From NCBI RefSeq assembly GCF_905397285.1, contig NZ_CAJPUX010000005.1:62001-126000 (forward strand): a DNA stretch of 64,000 nt. The letters run 5' to 3'. Source of the DNA: Cupriavidus plantarum. Its GTDB lineage: Bacteria > Pseudomonadota > Gammaproteobacteria > Burkholderiales > Burkholderiaceae. Under the pieces are notes generated by a model, which worked only from the letters and a program-made list of their open reading frames with translations, made no database searches and was not told where the DNA came from. Positions 8,139 to 19,283 of this stretch are shown piece after piece. Every line of letters begins with the position of its first letter. Position 1 is the stretch's first letter. Both the position numbers and the translations under genes were made by a program.

Positions 8139-11100
8139 CTACGACACCACCTTCCTTGCCTCCCCCTCGGCAACTCGCCCCAACACCGGCACGAGCGCCG
8201 CCCCCGTATGGCTCGCCGCATTGCGCGACAACGCCTCCGGATCCGACGCGCCAACGATGGTGCCACCCCCGGCACCGCCCTCCGGCCCAAGATCGATGAT
8301 CCAGTCCGCCTCGGCAATCACGTCGAGGTCGTGCTCGATCACCACCACGCTGTGGCCCCCATCGGTCAACCGATGCAACACGCGGATCAGCCGTGCTACG
8401 TCGGCCATATGGAGACCCACCGTCGGCTCGTCGAGCACGTACAGCGTGTGCGGCGCCTTCTGACCGCGCCGCGTGATGTCGTCCCGAACCTTCGACAGCT
8501 CCGTGACCAGCTTGATCCGCTGCGCCTCCCCACCCGACAGCGTCGGTGACGGCTGCCCCAGCGTCAGATAGCCAAGCCCCACGTCCTTCATCAGCTGCAA
8601 AGGATGCGCAATCTGCGTCAGGGCTCCGAAGAACTCGACCGCCTCGTCGATTTCCATCGTCAGCACTTCGCCGATATTGCGGCCACGCCAGGTAACGGCC
8701 AGCGTCTCCGGGTTGAAGCGCTGCCCATGACAAACGTCGCAAGGCACCTTCACATCCGGCAGGAAGCTCATGCCGATCGTGCGCACGCCCTGCCCCTCGC
8801 AGGCCGGGCATCGACCCTGCCCCGTGTTGAACGAGAAACGAGACGCGGTGTACCCCCGCGCCTTCGCCTCGAGCGTCTCCGCGAACAGCTTGCGAATCGC
8901 ATCCCACACGCCGATATAGGTCGCCGGGCAGGAACGCGGCGTCTTTCCGATGGGCGTCTGATCCACCTCGAGCACCCGATCGATCGACTCCCACCCCGTG
9001 ATCGACTCGCACCCATGCCATGCATGCTCGACGCTCAGCGACCGGGTTGCTGTCGGCTTTCCCGCCTTCTCGGCCGCCGCCCGCGCCCGGCGCGTCGCCG
9101 GCGAGGACATCACCGAACGTCCCACCGCATCGAGCAGATTGGCCATCAGCACATCCCGCGCCAGCGTCGACTTGCCCGAACCGGACACACCCGTAATGGC
9201 GACAAGCCGCGACAAAGGAATCCGCGCCGTCACGTCCTTCAGGTTATGCAGATGCGCCCCGCTCACCGTCAGCCACTGCTCGGGCTCCGCCACCTTGCCC
9301 GCCCGCGCCGGCCGCACGGCCCGCCGCGGCTGCAGCGGATGCACGATCGGATGCGCGAGGAACTGCCCGGTGGTCGAATCCGGCGCCGCGGCCAGCGCAT
9401 CCGCGCCGCCCTGCGCCACCAGCGTGCCGCCGCGCTTGCCTGCCCCCGGGCCGATATCGATGATGTGGTCCGCCCGGCGAATCGTGTCCTCGTCGTGTTC
9501 CACCACCACCAGCGTATTGCCCTTGTCGCCAAGCTTGCGCAGCGCATCGAGCAGAATCTGGTTATCGCGCGGATGCAGACCGATGGTCGGCTCGTCCAGC
9601 ACATAGCACACGCCCTGCAGATTGCTGCCAAGCTGCGCCGCCAGCCGAATCCGCTGTGCCTCGCCACCGGACAACGAAGGCGCCGCCCGATCGAGGCTCA
9701 GATACCCAAGCCCCACCTCCTCCAGAAACTGCAACCGGCTGCCGATCTCCGACACCACGTCACGCGCAATCTCCGCATCGCGGCCCGTCAGCCGCAATCC
9801 ATCGACCCAGCGCCGCGTGTCGGACACGGTCCACTGCGCCACATCGGTAATGGCCTGCGCATCGAACGTGACCGCTCGCGAAACGGGATTCAGCCGGGCG
9901 CCGCCGCAATCGGCACACGGCGTATCGACCACGCCTTCGGGCTCCTGCTCCTCCGACGGCAGGCTCTGCTCGCGCCCGCGCTCATCGCTGCCGCCGAGCA
10001 CCGTGTCGTCATAGACGGCCCGCTGCTCGCGCGTCAGCGACAGCCCCGTGCCCACGCACGTCGTGCACCAGCCATGCTTGCTGTTGTACGAGAACATGCG
10101 CGGATCGAGTTCCGGATAGCTTGTCCCGCAAACCGGGCACGCCCGCCGCGTCGAGAACACCTTGGTATCGCCGACATGACGCGTGCCATTGCCGTCGTGC
10201 AGCGCATCGTGCAGCCCATCGAGCGGCGCCAGCAGATGCATGACGCCCTTGCCGAGCTCGAGCGCCTGCCCGAGCAATGCGCGCAGTTGCGCCTCGTTGT
10301 CGGCGGAAATCACGAGATCGCCAACCGGCAATTCGATCGTATGTTCGCGGAATCGGTCCAGGCGCGGCCACGGGTCGACCGGCAGGAACTCGCCATCGAC
10401 GCGCAGATGCGTATTGCCCCGCGCCTTCGCCCACTTCGCGAGGTCGGTGTACACGCCCTTGCGGTTGACGACGAGCGGCGCCAGCAAACCCACATGCTGC
10501 CCGCGATGATCGCGCAGCAGCTGCGCGGCAATCGACTCGGGGCTCTGCGACGTCACCGGCGCGCCGTCATGCACGCAATGCTGGATGCCGAGCTTGACGT
10601 ACAGCAGCCGCAGGAAGTGCCACACCTCGGACGTCGTCGCGACCGTGCTCTTGCGGCCGCCACGCGACAGGCGCTGCTCGATCGCCACGGTCGGCGGAAT
10701 GCCATACACCGCGTCGACCTCGGGCCGGCCCGCTGGCTGCACGATCGACCGCGCATACGCATTGAGCGACTCCAGGTACCGCCGCTGCCCCTCGTGAAAC
10801 AGGATGTCGAACGCCAGCGTCGACTTGCCCGAACCGGACACGCCGGTAATCACGTTGAACTTGCCGTGCGGGATATCGACGTTGAGCGCCTTGAGGTTGT
10901 GCTCGTGCGCATTGACGATGCGCACCACGTTCTCACCCTCGATCGCGCGCCGCGCGCGAGCGGCCTGCAATGCGGTCTGCAAGGGCTTGCCCGCGTTGGC
11001 CGGATCTGCCGCTTCCGCGCGTTCCGCCGCCAGCGTACCGGACTCCCCGAGCGCCGCGTCATAGTGGATCAGCGCCTGACCCGTGTGCGACGCCGCGCAC

Positions 11101-14039
11101 CGCTTGACGTCCTCGGGCGTGCCCACGCATACGACCTCGCCACCGGCATCGCCGCCCTCGGGGCCGAGATCGATCAGCCAGTCGGCCGCGCGAATCACGT
11201 CGAGGTTGTGCTCGATCACGATCAGCGAATGGCCGCCATCGAGCAGCTTGCCGAACGCGCGCATCAGCTTGGCGATGTCCTCAAAGTGCAAACCCGTGGT
11301 CGGCTCGTCGAACATGAACAGGCGCTTCGGCACCTTCGGCGCCTTTGTCACGCGCCCGCCGCGGCCAGCCGGGGCGGCCTGCGCCGTCTCCGCGAGAAAG
11401 CCCGCGAGCTTGAGGCGCTGGGCCTCGCCGCCCGACAGCGTCGGCACGGGCTGACCCAGCTTGACGTATTCGAGGCCCACATCGGCGATCGGCTCCAGCA
11501 CGCGCAGCACGGCGGGATCCCCCGCAAAGAGCGCGGTCGCCTCGCTGACGGTCAGTTCCAGGACATCCGCCACACTCAACGCGCGCGCGGGTTCATTCCA
11601 GATGGCCCGGTTGATCTTGACCTCGAGCACTTCCGCGCGATAGCGCGTGCCATCGCAATCGGGGCAACGTAGGTACACGTCGCTGAGGAACTGCATTTCC
11701 ACGTGCTCGAAGCCCGAGCCGCCGCAGGTCGGGCACCGGCCATCGCCCGAGTTGAAGCTGAACGTGCCCGCGGTATAGCCGCGCTGCAGCGCCAGCGGCG
11801 CCTTGGCAAACAGCTTGCGGATTTCGTCGAACGCGCCCACATAGCTCGCCGGGTTCGAACGCGCGGTCTTGCCGATCGGCGACTGGTCGACGAACACCAC
11901 ATCGTCGACCTGATCCGCGCCCGTCAGCGCGCGATGCGCGCCCGGCGTCTCGGTCGCCTTGCCGAAATGGCGGGCCATCGCGGGATACAGCACGTCCTGC
12001 AGCAGCGTGGACTTGCCCGAGCCGGAGACACCCGTCACACAGACCAGCCGCTCCAGCGGAATGTCCACCGTGACGTCGCGCAGGTTATGTTCGGTCGCGC
12101 CTTCCAGCATGATGCGGGGCGTCTGGCCATCGACCGGACGCGGCTGCCAGCTGGAGGCGTCGGCCACGCGCCGGCGGCCGCCGAGGTAGTCGCCGGTCAG
12201 CGTCCGCTCCTTGCGAATCGCCTCGGGCGTGCCATCGAAAATAATCGCGCCGCCGCGCTCGCCCGGACCGGGGCCCATGTCGATGAGACGATCGGCCGCG
12301 AGCATCACGGACGGATCGTGCTCGACGACCACGAGCGTATTGCCCGCATCGCGCAGGCGATGCATCGCTTCCACGATGCGGTTCAGGTCGCGCGGATGCA
12401 GCCCGATGCTGGGTTCGTCGAGCACGAACAGCGTGTTGACGAGCGAAGTGCCCAGCGCGGTGGTCAGGTTGATCCGCTGAACTTCGCCCCCGGACAGCGT
12501 GCGGCTCTGCCGGTCGAGCGTCAGATAGCCGAGGCCCACGTCGCACAGGTACTTCAGGCGCGTGCGCACCTCCGCCAGCAGCAGCTTGAGCGCATCGTCG
12601 AGCAGCGTGCTCGGCAGCGTCAGGTCGTCGAAGAACCTGCGGATGCGCGCGATCGGCATCAGCATCAGGTCATGGACGGTCAGGCCCGGCAGCGACTCCA
12701 GCTGGCTGCGGTCCCAGTCCACGCCACGGGGCAGGAAGCGGTCTGCCGGCGGCAGCACCGCGTCGGCGTTCGCCTTCGAGCCCAGGCGCCACAACATCGA
12801 CTCGGTTTTGAGCCGCGCGCCGCCGCAGGTGTCGCACGGCGTGTAGCTGCGGTACTTCGACAGCAGCACCCGGATATGCATCTTGTAGGCCTTCGACTCC
12901 AGATAGTCGAAGAACCGCATCACGCCATACCACTGCTTGTTCCACTGGCCGTTCCAATCGGGCGAACCGTGGATGACCCAGTGCTTTTCCGCGTCGGTCA
13001 GCTGGCTCCAGGCCACATCGCGCGGAATGCCCGCCTTGGCGGCATAGCGCATCAGGTCATCCTGGCATTCCTTCCACGCGGGCGTCTGCATCGGCTTGAT
13101 GGCGCCGTCGCGCAGCGACTTGCGCGCATCGGGAATGACGAGGCCGAGATCCACGCCGATCACGCGGCCAAAGCCACGACACGTCTCGCACGCGCCATAG
13201 GCCGAGTTGAACGAGAACAGCGCCGGCTGCGGGTCGGCATAGCGGATATCGCTTTCCGGGCTGTGCAGGCCGGTGGAGAAGCGCCAGACCGGGCCATCGC
13301 CCTCGTCAGTCACCACCTGCACGCTCACGCGGCCGGCGCCGCGCTTCAGCGACGCCTCGATGGCTTCCACCGCCCGCGCGCGCTCTACGTTGCCGATGCG
13401 GAAACGGTCGGCCACCACATCCAGCATCTTGCGGGCGCCCGTAGGGGATTCCACAATCCGCTGGCCATGGATGCGGGTATAGCCGCTCACCGACAGCCAT
13501 TGCTGCACCTCTTCGTCGCTGGCCGACTCCGGCAGCTCCACGGGGAACGTCACCACGAGCCTCGCGTCGTGGAACGGCTGGCCTTCGGCCGTACGCGCGA
13601 CCAGCTCTTCGTAGATTGTCTCGGGCGAGTCGTGACGCACAGGCAGCGCGGTCTGGCGGTCGAACAGTTCGGAGGCCCGCGCGTACAGCAGCTTCAGGTG
13701 ATCGTTGAGCTCGGTCATCGTCCCGACCGTCGAGCGCGAGCTGCGCACGGGGTTGGTCTGGTCGATGGCGATGGCCGGCGGCACGCCATCGACCTTGTCC
13801 ACCTGAGGGCGGTCCATGCGGTCGAGGAACTGCCGCGCGTAGGCGCTGAACGTTTCCACATAGCGGCGCTGGCCCTCGGCGTACAGCGTGTCGAACACGA
13901 GGCTCGACTTGCCCGAACCCGACGGACCGGTCACCACGGTCATCTGGCCGGTGTGAAGATCGAGGTCGACGTTCTTGAGATTGTGCTGACGCGCGCCGCG
14001 GATGCGGATGGTGCCGCCATGGGTGTCGGAATCTGACAA
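8139..14039 (-). CDS. uvrA: Double-length UvrA excision-repair ATPase
   Basis: 1966 residues, about twice normal UvrA, made of two UvrA units in tandem. Four Walker A motifs are visible (G-x-SGSGKS near residues 38, 673, 1063 and 1621), each paired with an LSGGE-Q-R signature and a DEP-[STP]-GLH Walker B. Eight CxxC clusters give zinc modules near residues 285/402, 768/795, 1303/1378 and 1745/1770. The family finds DNA lesions and loads UvrB. The first unit keeps the ARQFLDRMDRPQVD segment; the second has YARSIVQPAGRPEVD and RLSRGGRKSTVATTSEVW. I start it at TTG 14039, preceded by GGTGG; GTG 14048 is the alternative. An ATG at 14156 is rejected because it lies inside the LexA operator. A normal-length uvrA probably exists elsewhere in the genome. 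Confidence 0.92.
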   Translation of the reverse strand: MSDSDTHGGTIRIRGARQHNLKNVDLDLHTGQMTVVTGPSGSGKSSLVFDTLYAEGQRRYVETFSAYARQFLDRMDRPQVDKVDGVPPAIAIDQTNPVRSSRSTVGTMTELNDHLKLLYARASELFDRQTALPVRHDSPETIYEELVARTAEGQPFHDARLVVTFPVELPESASDEEVQQWLSVSGYTRIHGQRIVESPTGARKMLDVVADRFRIGNVERARAVEAIEASLKRGAGRVSVQVVTDEGDGPVWRFSTGLHSPESDIRYADPQPALFSFNSAYGACETCRGFGRVIGVDLGLVIPDARKSLRDGAIKPMQTPAWKECQDDLMRYAAKAGIPRDVAWSQLTDAEKHWVIHGSPDWNGQWNKQWYGVMRFFDYLESKAYKMHIRVLLSKYRSYTPCDTCGGARLKTESMLWRLGSKANADAVLPPADRFLPRGVDWDRSQLESLPGLTVHDLMLMPIARIRRFFDDLTLPSTLLDDALKLLLAEVRTRLKYLCDVGLGYLTLDRQSRTLSGGEVQRINLTTALGTSLVNTLFVLDEPSIGLHPRDLNRIVEAMHRLRDAGNTLVVVEHDPSVMLAADRLIDMGPGPGERGGAIIFDGTPEAIRKERTLTGDYLGGRRRVADASSWQPRPVDGQTPRIMLEGATEHNLRDVTVDIPLERLVCVTGVSGSGKSTLLQDVLYPAMARHFGKATETPGAHRALTGADQVDDVVFVDQSPIGKTARSNPASYVGAFDEIRKLFAKAPLALQRGYTAGTFSFNSGDGRCPTCGGSGFEHVEMQFLSDVYLRCPDCDGTRYRAEVLEVKINRAIWNEPARALSVADVLELTVSEATALFAGDPAVLRVLEPIADVGLEYVKLGQPVPTLSGGEAQRLKLAGFLAETAQAAPAGRGGRVTKAPKVPKRLFMFDEPTTGLHFEDIAKLMRAFGKLLDGGHSLIVIEHNLDVIRAADWLIDLGPEGGDAGGEVVCVGTPEDVKRCAASHTGQALIHYDAALGESGTLAAERAEAADPANAGKPLQTALQAARARRAIEGENVVRIVNAHEHNLKALNVDIPHGKFNVITGVSGSGKSTLAFDILFHEGQRRYLESLNAYARSIVQPAGRPEVDAVYGIPPTVAIEQRLSRGGRKSTVATTSEVWHFLRLLYVKLGIQHCVHDGAPVTSQSPESIAAQLLRDHRGQHVGLLAPLVVNRKGVYTDLAKWAKARGNTHLRVDGEFLPVDPWPRLDRFREHTIELPVGDLVISADNEAQLRALLGQALELGKGVMHLLAPLDGLHDALHDGNGTRHVGDTKVFSTRRACPVCGTSYPELDPRMFSYNSKHGWCTTCVGTGLSLTREQRAVYDDTVLGGSDERGREQSLPSEEQEPEGVVDTPCADCGGARLNPVSRAVTFDAQAITDVAQWTVSDTRRWVDGLRLTGRDAEIARDVVSEIGSRLQFLEEVGLGYLSLDRAAPSLSGGEAQRIRLAAQLGSNLQGVCYVLDEPTIGLHPRDNQILLDALRKLGDKGNTLVVVEHDEDTIRRADHIIDIGPGAGKRGGTLVAQGGADALAAAPDSTTGQFLAHPIVHPLQPRRAVRPARAGKVAEPEQWLTVSGAHLHNLKDVTARIPLSRLVAITGVSGSGKSTLARDVLMANLLDAVGRSVMSSPATRRARAAAEKAGKPTATRSLSVEHAWHGCESITGWESIDRVLEVDQTPIGKTPRSCPATYIGVWDAIRKLFAETLEAKARGYTASRFSFNTGQGRCPACEGQGVRTIGMSFLPDVKVPCDVCHGQRFNPETLAVTWRGRNIGEVLTMEIDEAVEFFGALTQIAHPLQLMKDVGLGYLTLGQPSPTLSGGEAQRIKLVTELSKVRDDITRRGQKAPHTLYVLDEPTVGLHMADVARLIRVLHRLTDGGHSVVVIEHDLDVIAEADWIIDLGPEGGAGGGTIVGASDPEALSRNAASHTGAALVPVLGRVAEGEARKVVS

Positions 14040-14144
14040 TTTATCCACCAAATCAACTGGTTGAGATGAATTTCTGAAGTTGGGTATGAACTTGAAGCGG
14101 AGAAGGTTCCGTCCGATATGGGGCGGAATCACCCCGCTACTATA

Positions 14145-14160
14145 CTGTATGTTCATACAG
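14145..14160 (-). promoter_or_regulatory. LexA (SOS) box of uvrA
   Basis: CTGTATGTTCATACAG is a perfect 7-bp inverted repeat with a 2-bp centre and fits the proteobacterial LexA consensus CTGT-N8-ACAG, with TA flanks on both sides. A minus-strand TATAGT (14144-14139) abuts it as a -10 box, so LexA would cover the promoter. It lies about 105 bp upstream of the chosen uvrA start. This indicates DNA-damage induction of the double-length UvrA. The divergent macA start is 130 bp away and could share control. Confidence 0.85.
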
Positions 14161-14289
14161 GTATCACGGGTGCCTTTTACGTTTCTTTCGCGCCGTGCAG
14201 GCCGGGCCTTGAGTACGCAACAATCCTGTTGCATCATGCCCTGCAACGACCCGGGGCCACATGAGATGCTCTCGGGCATCCGGTCGACC

Positions 14290-15486
14290 ATGAGAATCCC
14301 GCCCCTGCTGCAGCGCCCCCTCACGCTACTCGTCCTGTTCGTCCTGATGGTGGCGGGTCTCTGGTGGTGGCTGCTTCGGCCGACCGAAATCATCGACACG
14401 GTGCCGGTCGCGCGCGGCGATATCGAATCGAGCGTGACGGCGCTTGGGATCCTTCAGCCGCGGAGCTACGTCGACGTGGGCGCCCAGGCGTCCGGAGCCA
14501 TCCGGCGCATCCATGTCCAGCCCGGCGATACGGTCGCCAGGGGCCAGCTGCTGGTAGAAATCGACCCATCGGTGCAGCAGGCGCGCGTCGATGCGGACCG
14601 CGCCACGCTGGCCAGCCTGCGGGCCCAGCTTGCCGAACAGTACGCCCAGCGCGATCTTGCGCGGCAGCAGGCCGAGCGCCAGCGCAGCATGGCGCGCGAC
14701 GGCTCCACGCGCGACGAGGACGTCCAGACCGCCGAGGCCGCGCTGCGCGTGGCGCTGGCCCGGATCGACAACCTGCGCGCGCAGATCGATGGCGCGTCGT
14801 CGGCGCTCAAGGGGGACGAGGCGCAACTGGGTTACACCCGGATCTACGCGCCGATCGCGGGCACGGTGGTCACGCTCGATGCGCGCGAGGGGCAGACGCT
14901 CAACGCCACCTATCAGACGCCGACGATCCTGCGGATTGCCGACCTGTCCGCCATGACCGTCTGGACCGAGGTCTCGGAAGCCGACGTGCGGCGCGTGCGG
15001 CCCGGCATGGGCGTCTACTTCACCACGCTCGGCGTGCAGGATGGCGAAGGCACGCCGCGGCGCTGGACCGGCAAGGTCCGCCAGATCCTGCCGGCGCCGC
15101 CGACGCCGGCAGGACCGACGCCTGCGGCGGGCGCGCCCGCGCCGGTGTCGCCAGCCGGCAAGGTCGTGTTGTACACGGTGCTGTTCGATGTCGATAACGC
15201 GGACCGCGCGCTGATGCCGCAGATGAGCGCACAGGTGTTCTTCGTCGCCGCGAGCGTGAGGAACGTGCTCGTCGCGCCGTTGCCCGCGTTGCAGCCGGTG
15301 AACGGCCAGCCGGGACGCTATACCGCCCGGGTGCTCGGCGAGGACGGCAAGGTGGCCGAGCGCCAGGTGTCCACGGGCGTGCGTGACCGTCTGACCGCCG
15401 AGGTACTGTCCGGCCTGCGCGAGGGCGAAAAACTCGTGACAGGCGTACGCTACGAGCGGGTGGCCGACGGGAGGTTCCGATGGTGA
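14290..15486 (+). CDS. macA: MacA-type periplasmic adaptor of an ABC exporter
   Basis: 398 residues from ATG 14290; ATG 14266 is a second option. One N-terminal membrane anchor (LTLLVLFVLMVAGLWWWLL, residues 10-28) is followed by TVPVARGDIESSVTALGILQPRSYVDVGAQASGAIRRIHVQPGDTVARGQLLVEIDPS. That is the classic MacA lipoyl half-motif. Then comes a coiled-coil hairpin and the second half (DEAQLGYTRIYAPIAGTVVTLDAREGQTLNATYQTPTILRIADLSAMTVWTEVSEADV). A Pro/Ala linker near residue 275 interrupts the beta-barrel region. It joins MacB to an outer-membrane channel to export peptides, macrolides or siderophores. macB follows after 7 bp. Confidence 0.92.
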   Translation: MRIPPLLQRPLTLLVLFVLMVAGLWWWLLRPTEIIDTVPVARGDIESSVTALGILQPRSYVDVGAQASGAIRRIHVQPGDTVARGQLLVEIDPSVQQARVDADRATLASLRAQLAEQYAQRDLARQQAERQRSMARDGSTRDEDVQTAEAALRVALARIDNLRAQIDGASSALKGDEAQLGYTRIYAPIAGTVVTLDAREGQTLNATYQTPTILRIADLSAMTVWTEVSEADVRRVRPGMGVYFTTLGVQDGEGTPRRWTGKVRQILPAPPTPAGPTPAAGAPAPVSPAGKVVLYTVLFDVDNADRALMPQMSAQVFFVAASVRNVLVAPLPALQPVNGQPGRYTARVLGEDGKVAERQVSTGVRDRLTAEVLSGLREGEKLVTGVRYERVADGRFRW

Positions 15487-15493
15487 CGGGCGT

Positions 15494-17629
<2,136 letters not shown>

Positions 17630-17630
17630 C

Positions 17631-19118
17631 GTGAAGCGACACGCCGATACCCCGCGCCGGTTGCGGGCCAGCATCGCGGCAACCGTCACCACGGCCACCG
17701 CCATCGCGCTCGCGGCGTGCAGCACGCCGCCATCCGGCGACGTCCCGGCGCTCGACGTCCCGGCAAGCTGGCGCAACGCGCCGAACGCCACGGACGGGCA
17801 GACGCCAGCCGACCCCGCCGCGCCGGCCGCCGCCATCGCCCCCGACTGGTGGCGCGCATTCGGCAGCGTCGAGCTGAGCGAGCTCGTCGCGCAGGCGCAG
17901 GCCAACAGCTTCGACGTCGCGGCCGCCGCCGCCCGCGTGCGGCAGGCGCAGGCGCAAGCGCGCATCGCGGGCGCCGCGCTGTTGCCCGACGTCAGCCTCG
18001 CGGCCAACGTGCAGCGTTTCAAGGAGCCGCAGGAAACCGTCTCGGGCTTCTACAACCTCCAGCTATTCGCGAGCTACGAGGTCGACATCTGGGGCGGCAA
18101 CGCGGCGCTGCGAGATTCCGCCCGTGCCGCGCTGCTGTCCACGGCCTATGCCCGCGACGCCATTACGCTGACCGTCGTTGCCACCGTCGCCAACACCTAC
18201 CTTCAAACCGTCGCGCTACGCGAACGCGTGACGATCGCGCAGCGCAACCTCGATAACTCCGAGCGCATCCTCGCGCTCGTCTCGTCCCGTGCCCGCGCCG
18301 GCGCGGCCACCCCGCTGGAGGTGGCGCAGCAGCGCGGCCTGGTGGCAACGCAAAGACAGGAACTCGCCCTCCGCACGCAGCAGTCCCGCGCGAGCCTCGC
18401 AACGCTGGCCACCGTGCTCGGACGGCCCACCGAAGGCTTCGACATCGCCGCCACCACGCTCGCCGGCATCGCCGCCCCCACTGCCGCCACCGGTGTCCCG
18501 AGCGAACTGCTGGCCCGCCGCCCCGACCTCGCGCAGGCCGAACGCGCGCTCGCCGCGGCGGATGCCGACATCACCGTGGCGCGCGCCGCCATGTTGCCCA
18601 CGCTCACCCTCACCGCCGGCGCCGGTGCTGGCGCGGAGCACCTGCGGAACCTGTTCGACACCTCGCTCTACAACCTCGCAGCCGGCCTCGTCGTCCCGAT
18701 CTTCAATGCGGGACGCCTGTCCGCGGGCCGCGACCTCGCCGTCGCGCGTCGCGAAGAACTGCTGGCGGCCTACCGCGGCGCCATCGTGAACGCGTTCGGC
18801 GATGTGGAAACCGCGCTTGCCGCCGCCGACGGCGTGGCCGCCCAGCGGGCCGCACAGGACGAAGCGCTTGCCCAGGCGAGTGAAGCGGTCAGGCTGGCGG
18901 AATCGCGTTACCGGGCCGGTGCGGAAACGCTGCTGACCCTGCTCGATGCGCAACGCACGCTCTATGCCGCGCAGGACCAGCAGATTCAGCTCAACCTTTC
19001 GCAACGGCAGTCGAGCGTGGCCCTCTACCGCGCGCTCGGCGGCGGCTGGCGGACCACGCCGTCCGAGAACACGCCCATTGCAACAGACAGCACGCGCTGC
19101 GGGCTTTGCAAATCTTGA
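17631..19118 (+). CDS. NodT-family outer-membrane lipoprotein of the MacAB operon
   Basis: 495 residues from GTG 17631, the first plausible start after the macB stop (17627-17629). The signal peptide ends in a lipobox (AIALAAC). Outer-membrane-factor repeats follow, with DWWRAFGSVELSELVAQAQANSFDVAAAAARVRQAQAQ, SYEVDIWGG, and ARRPDLAQAERALAAADADITVARAAMLPTLTLTAGAG; the protein ends RALGGGW plus a short tail. It should form the outer-membrane exit duct for MacAB. The tail contains CGLC close to the stop, which is unusual for the family. Confidence 0.92.
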   Translation: MKRHADTPRRLRASIAATVTTATAIALAACSTPPSGDVPALDVPASWRNAPNATDGQTPADPAAPAAAIAPDWWRAFGSVELSELVAQAQANSFDVAAAAARVRQAQAQARIAGAALLPDVSLAANVQRFKEPQETVSGFYNLQLFASYEVDIWGGNAALRDSARAALLSTAYARDAITLTVVATVANTYLQTVALRERVTIAQRNLDNSERILALVSSRARAGAATPLEVAQQRGLVATQRQELALRTQQSRASLATLATVLGRPTEGFDIAATTLAGIAAPTAATGVPSELLARRPDLAQAERALAAADADITVARAAMLPTLTLTAGAGAGAEHLRNLFDTSLYNLAAGLVVPIFNAGRLSAGRDLAVARREELLAAYRGAIVNAFGDVETALAAADGVAAQRAAQDEALAQASEAVRLAESRYRAGAETLLTLLDAQRTLYAAQDQQIQLNLSQRQSSVALYRALGGGWRTTPSENTPIATDSTRCGLCKS

Positions 19119-19283
19119 GAAATTAATGGCGTGACGGCGATGCTTCGCCATCGCTCGAAGCGACGGCTTTTCCGTCCGGACGTTCACTGGCCCCCTCGGC
19201 AACGGCAAGTCGGCCCGCGTGAAGTGGCACGTCCCTTGCAGTAGTTGTAGCGCTTTGCAAACATTTCTGGAGTTCGTCTCACC
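19119..19283. other. Intergenic region before the Bug receptor
   Basis: It holds two small stem-loops: GGCGA-TGCT-TCGCC (about 19136-19149) and GACGG-CTTTT-CCGTC just after. They may end the macAB operon. A Shine-Dalgarno GGAG lies close to the next ATG. I see no convincing promoter. Confidence 0.45.

Noticed and set aside
8604..14036. Two very long plus-strand open frames (1022 and 777 codons) opposite uvrA
   Set aside because: Arg/His/Gln-rich translations with no domain; they mirror the codon pattern of uvrA on the other strand, as expected at high GC.
14154..14156. ATG as the uvrA start
   Set aside because: It lies within the LexA operator, so it would be at or before the transcription start.
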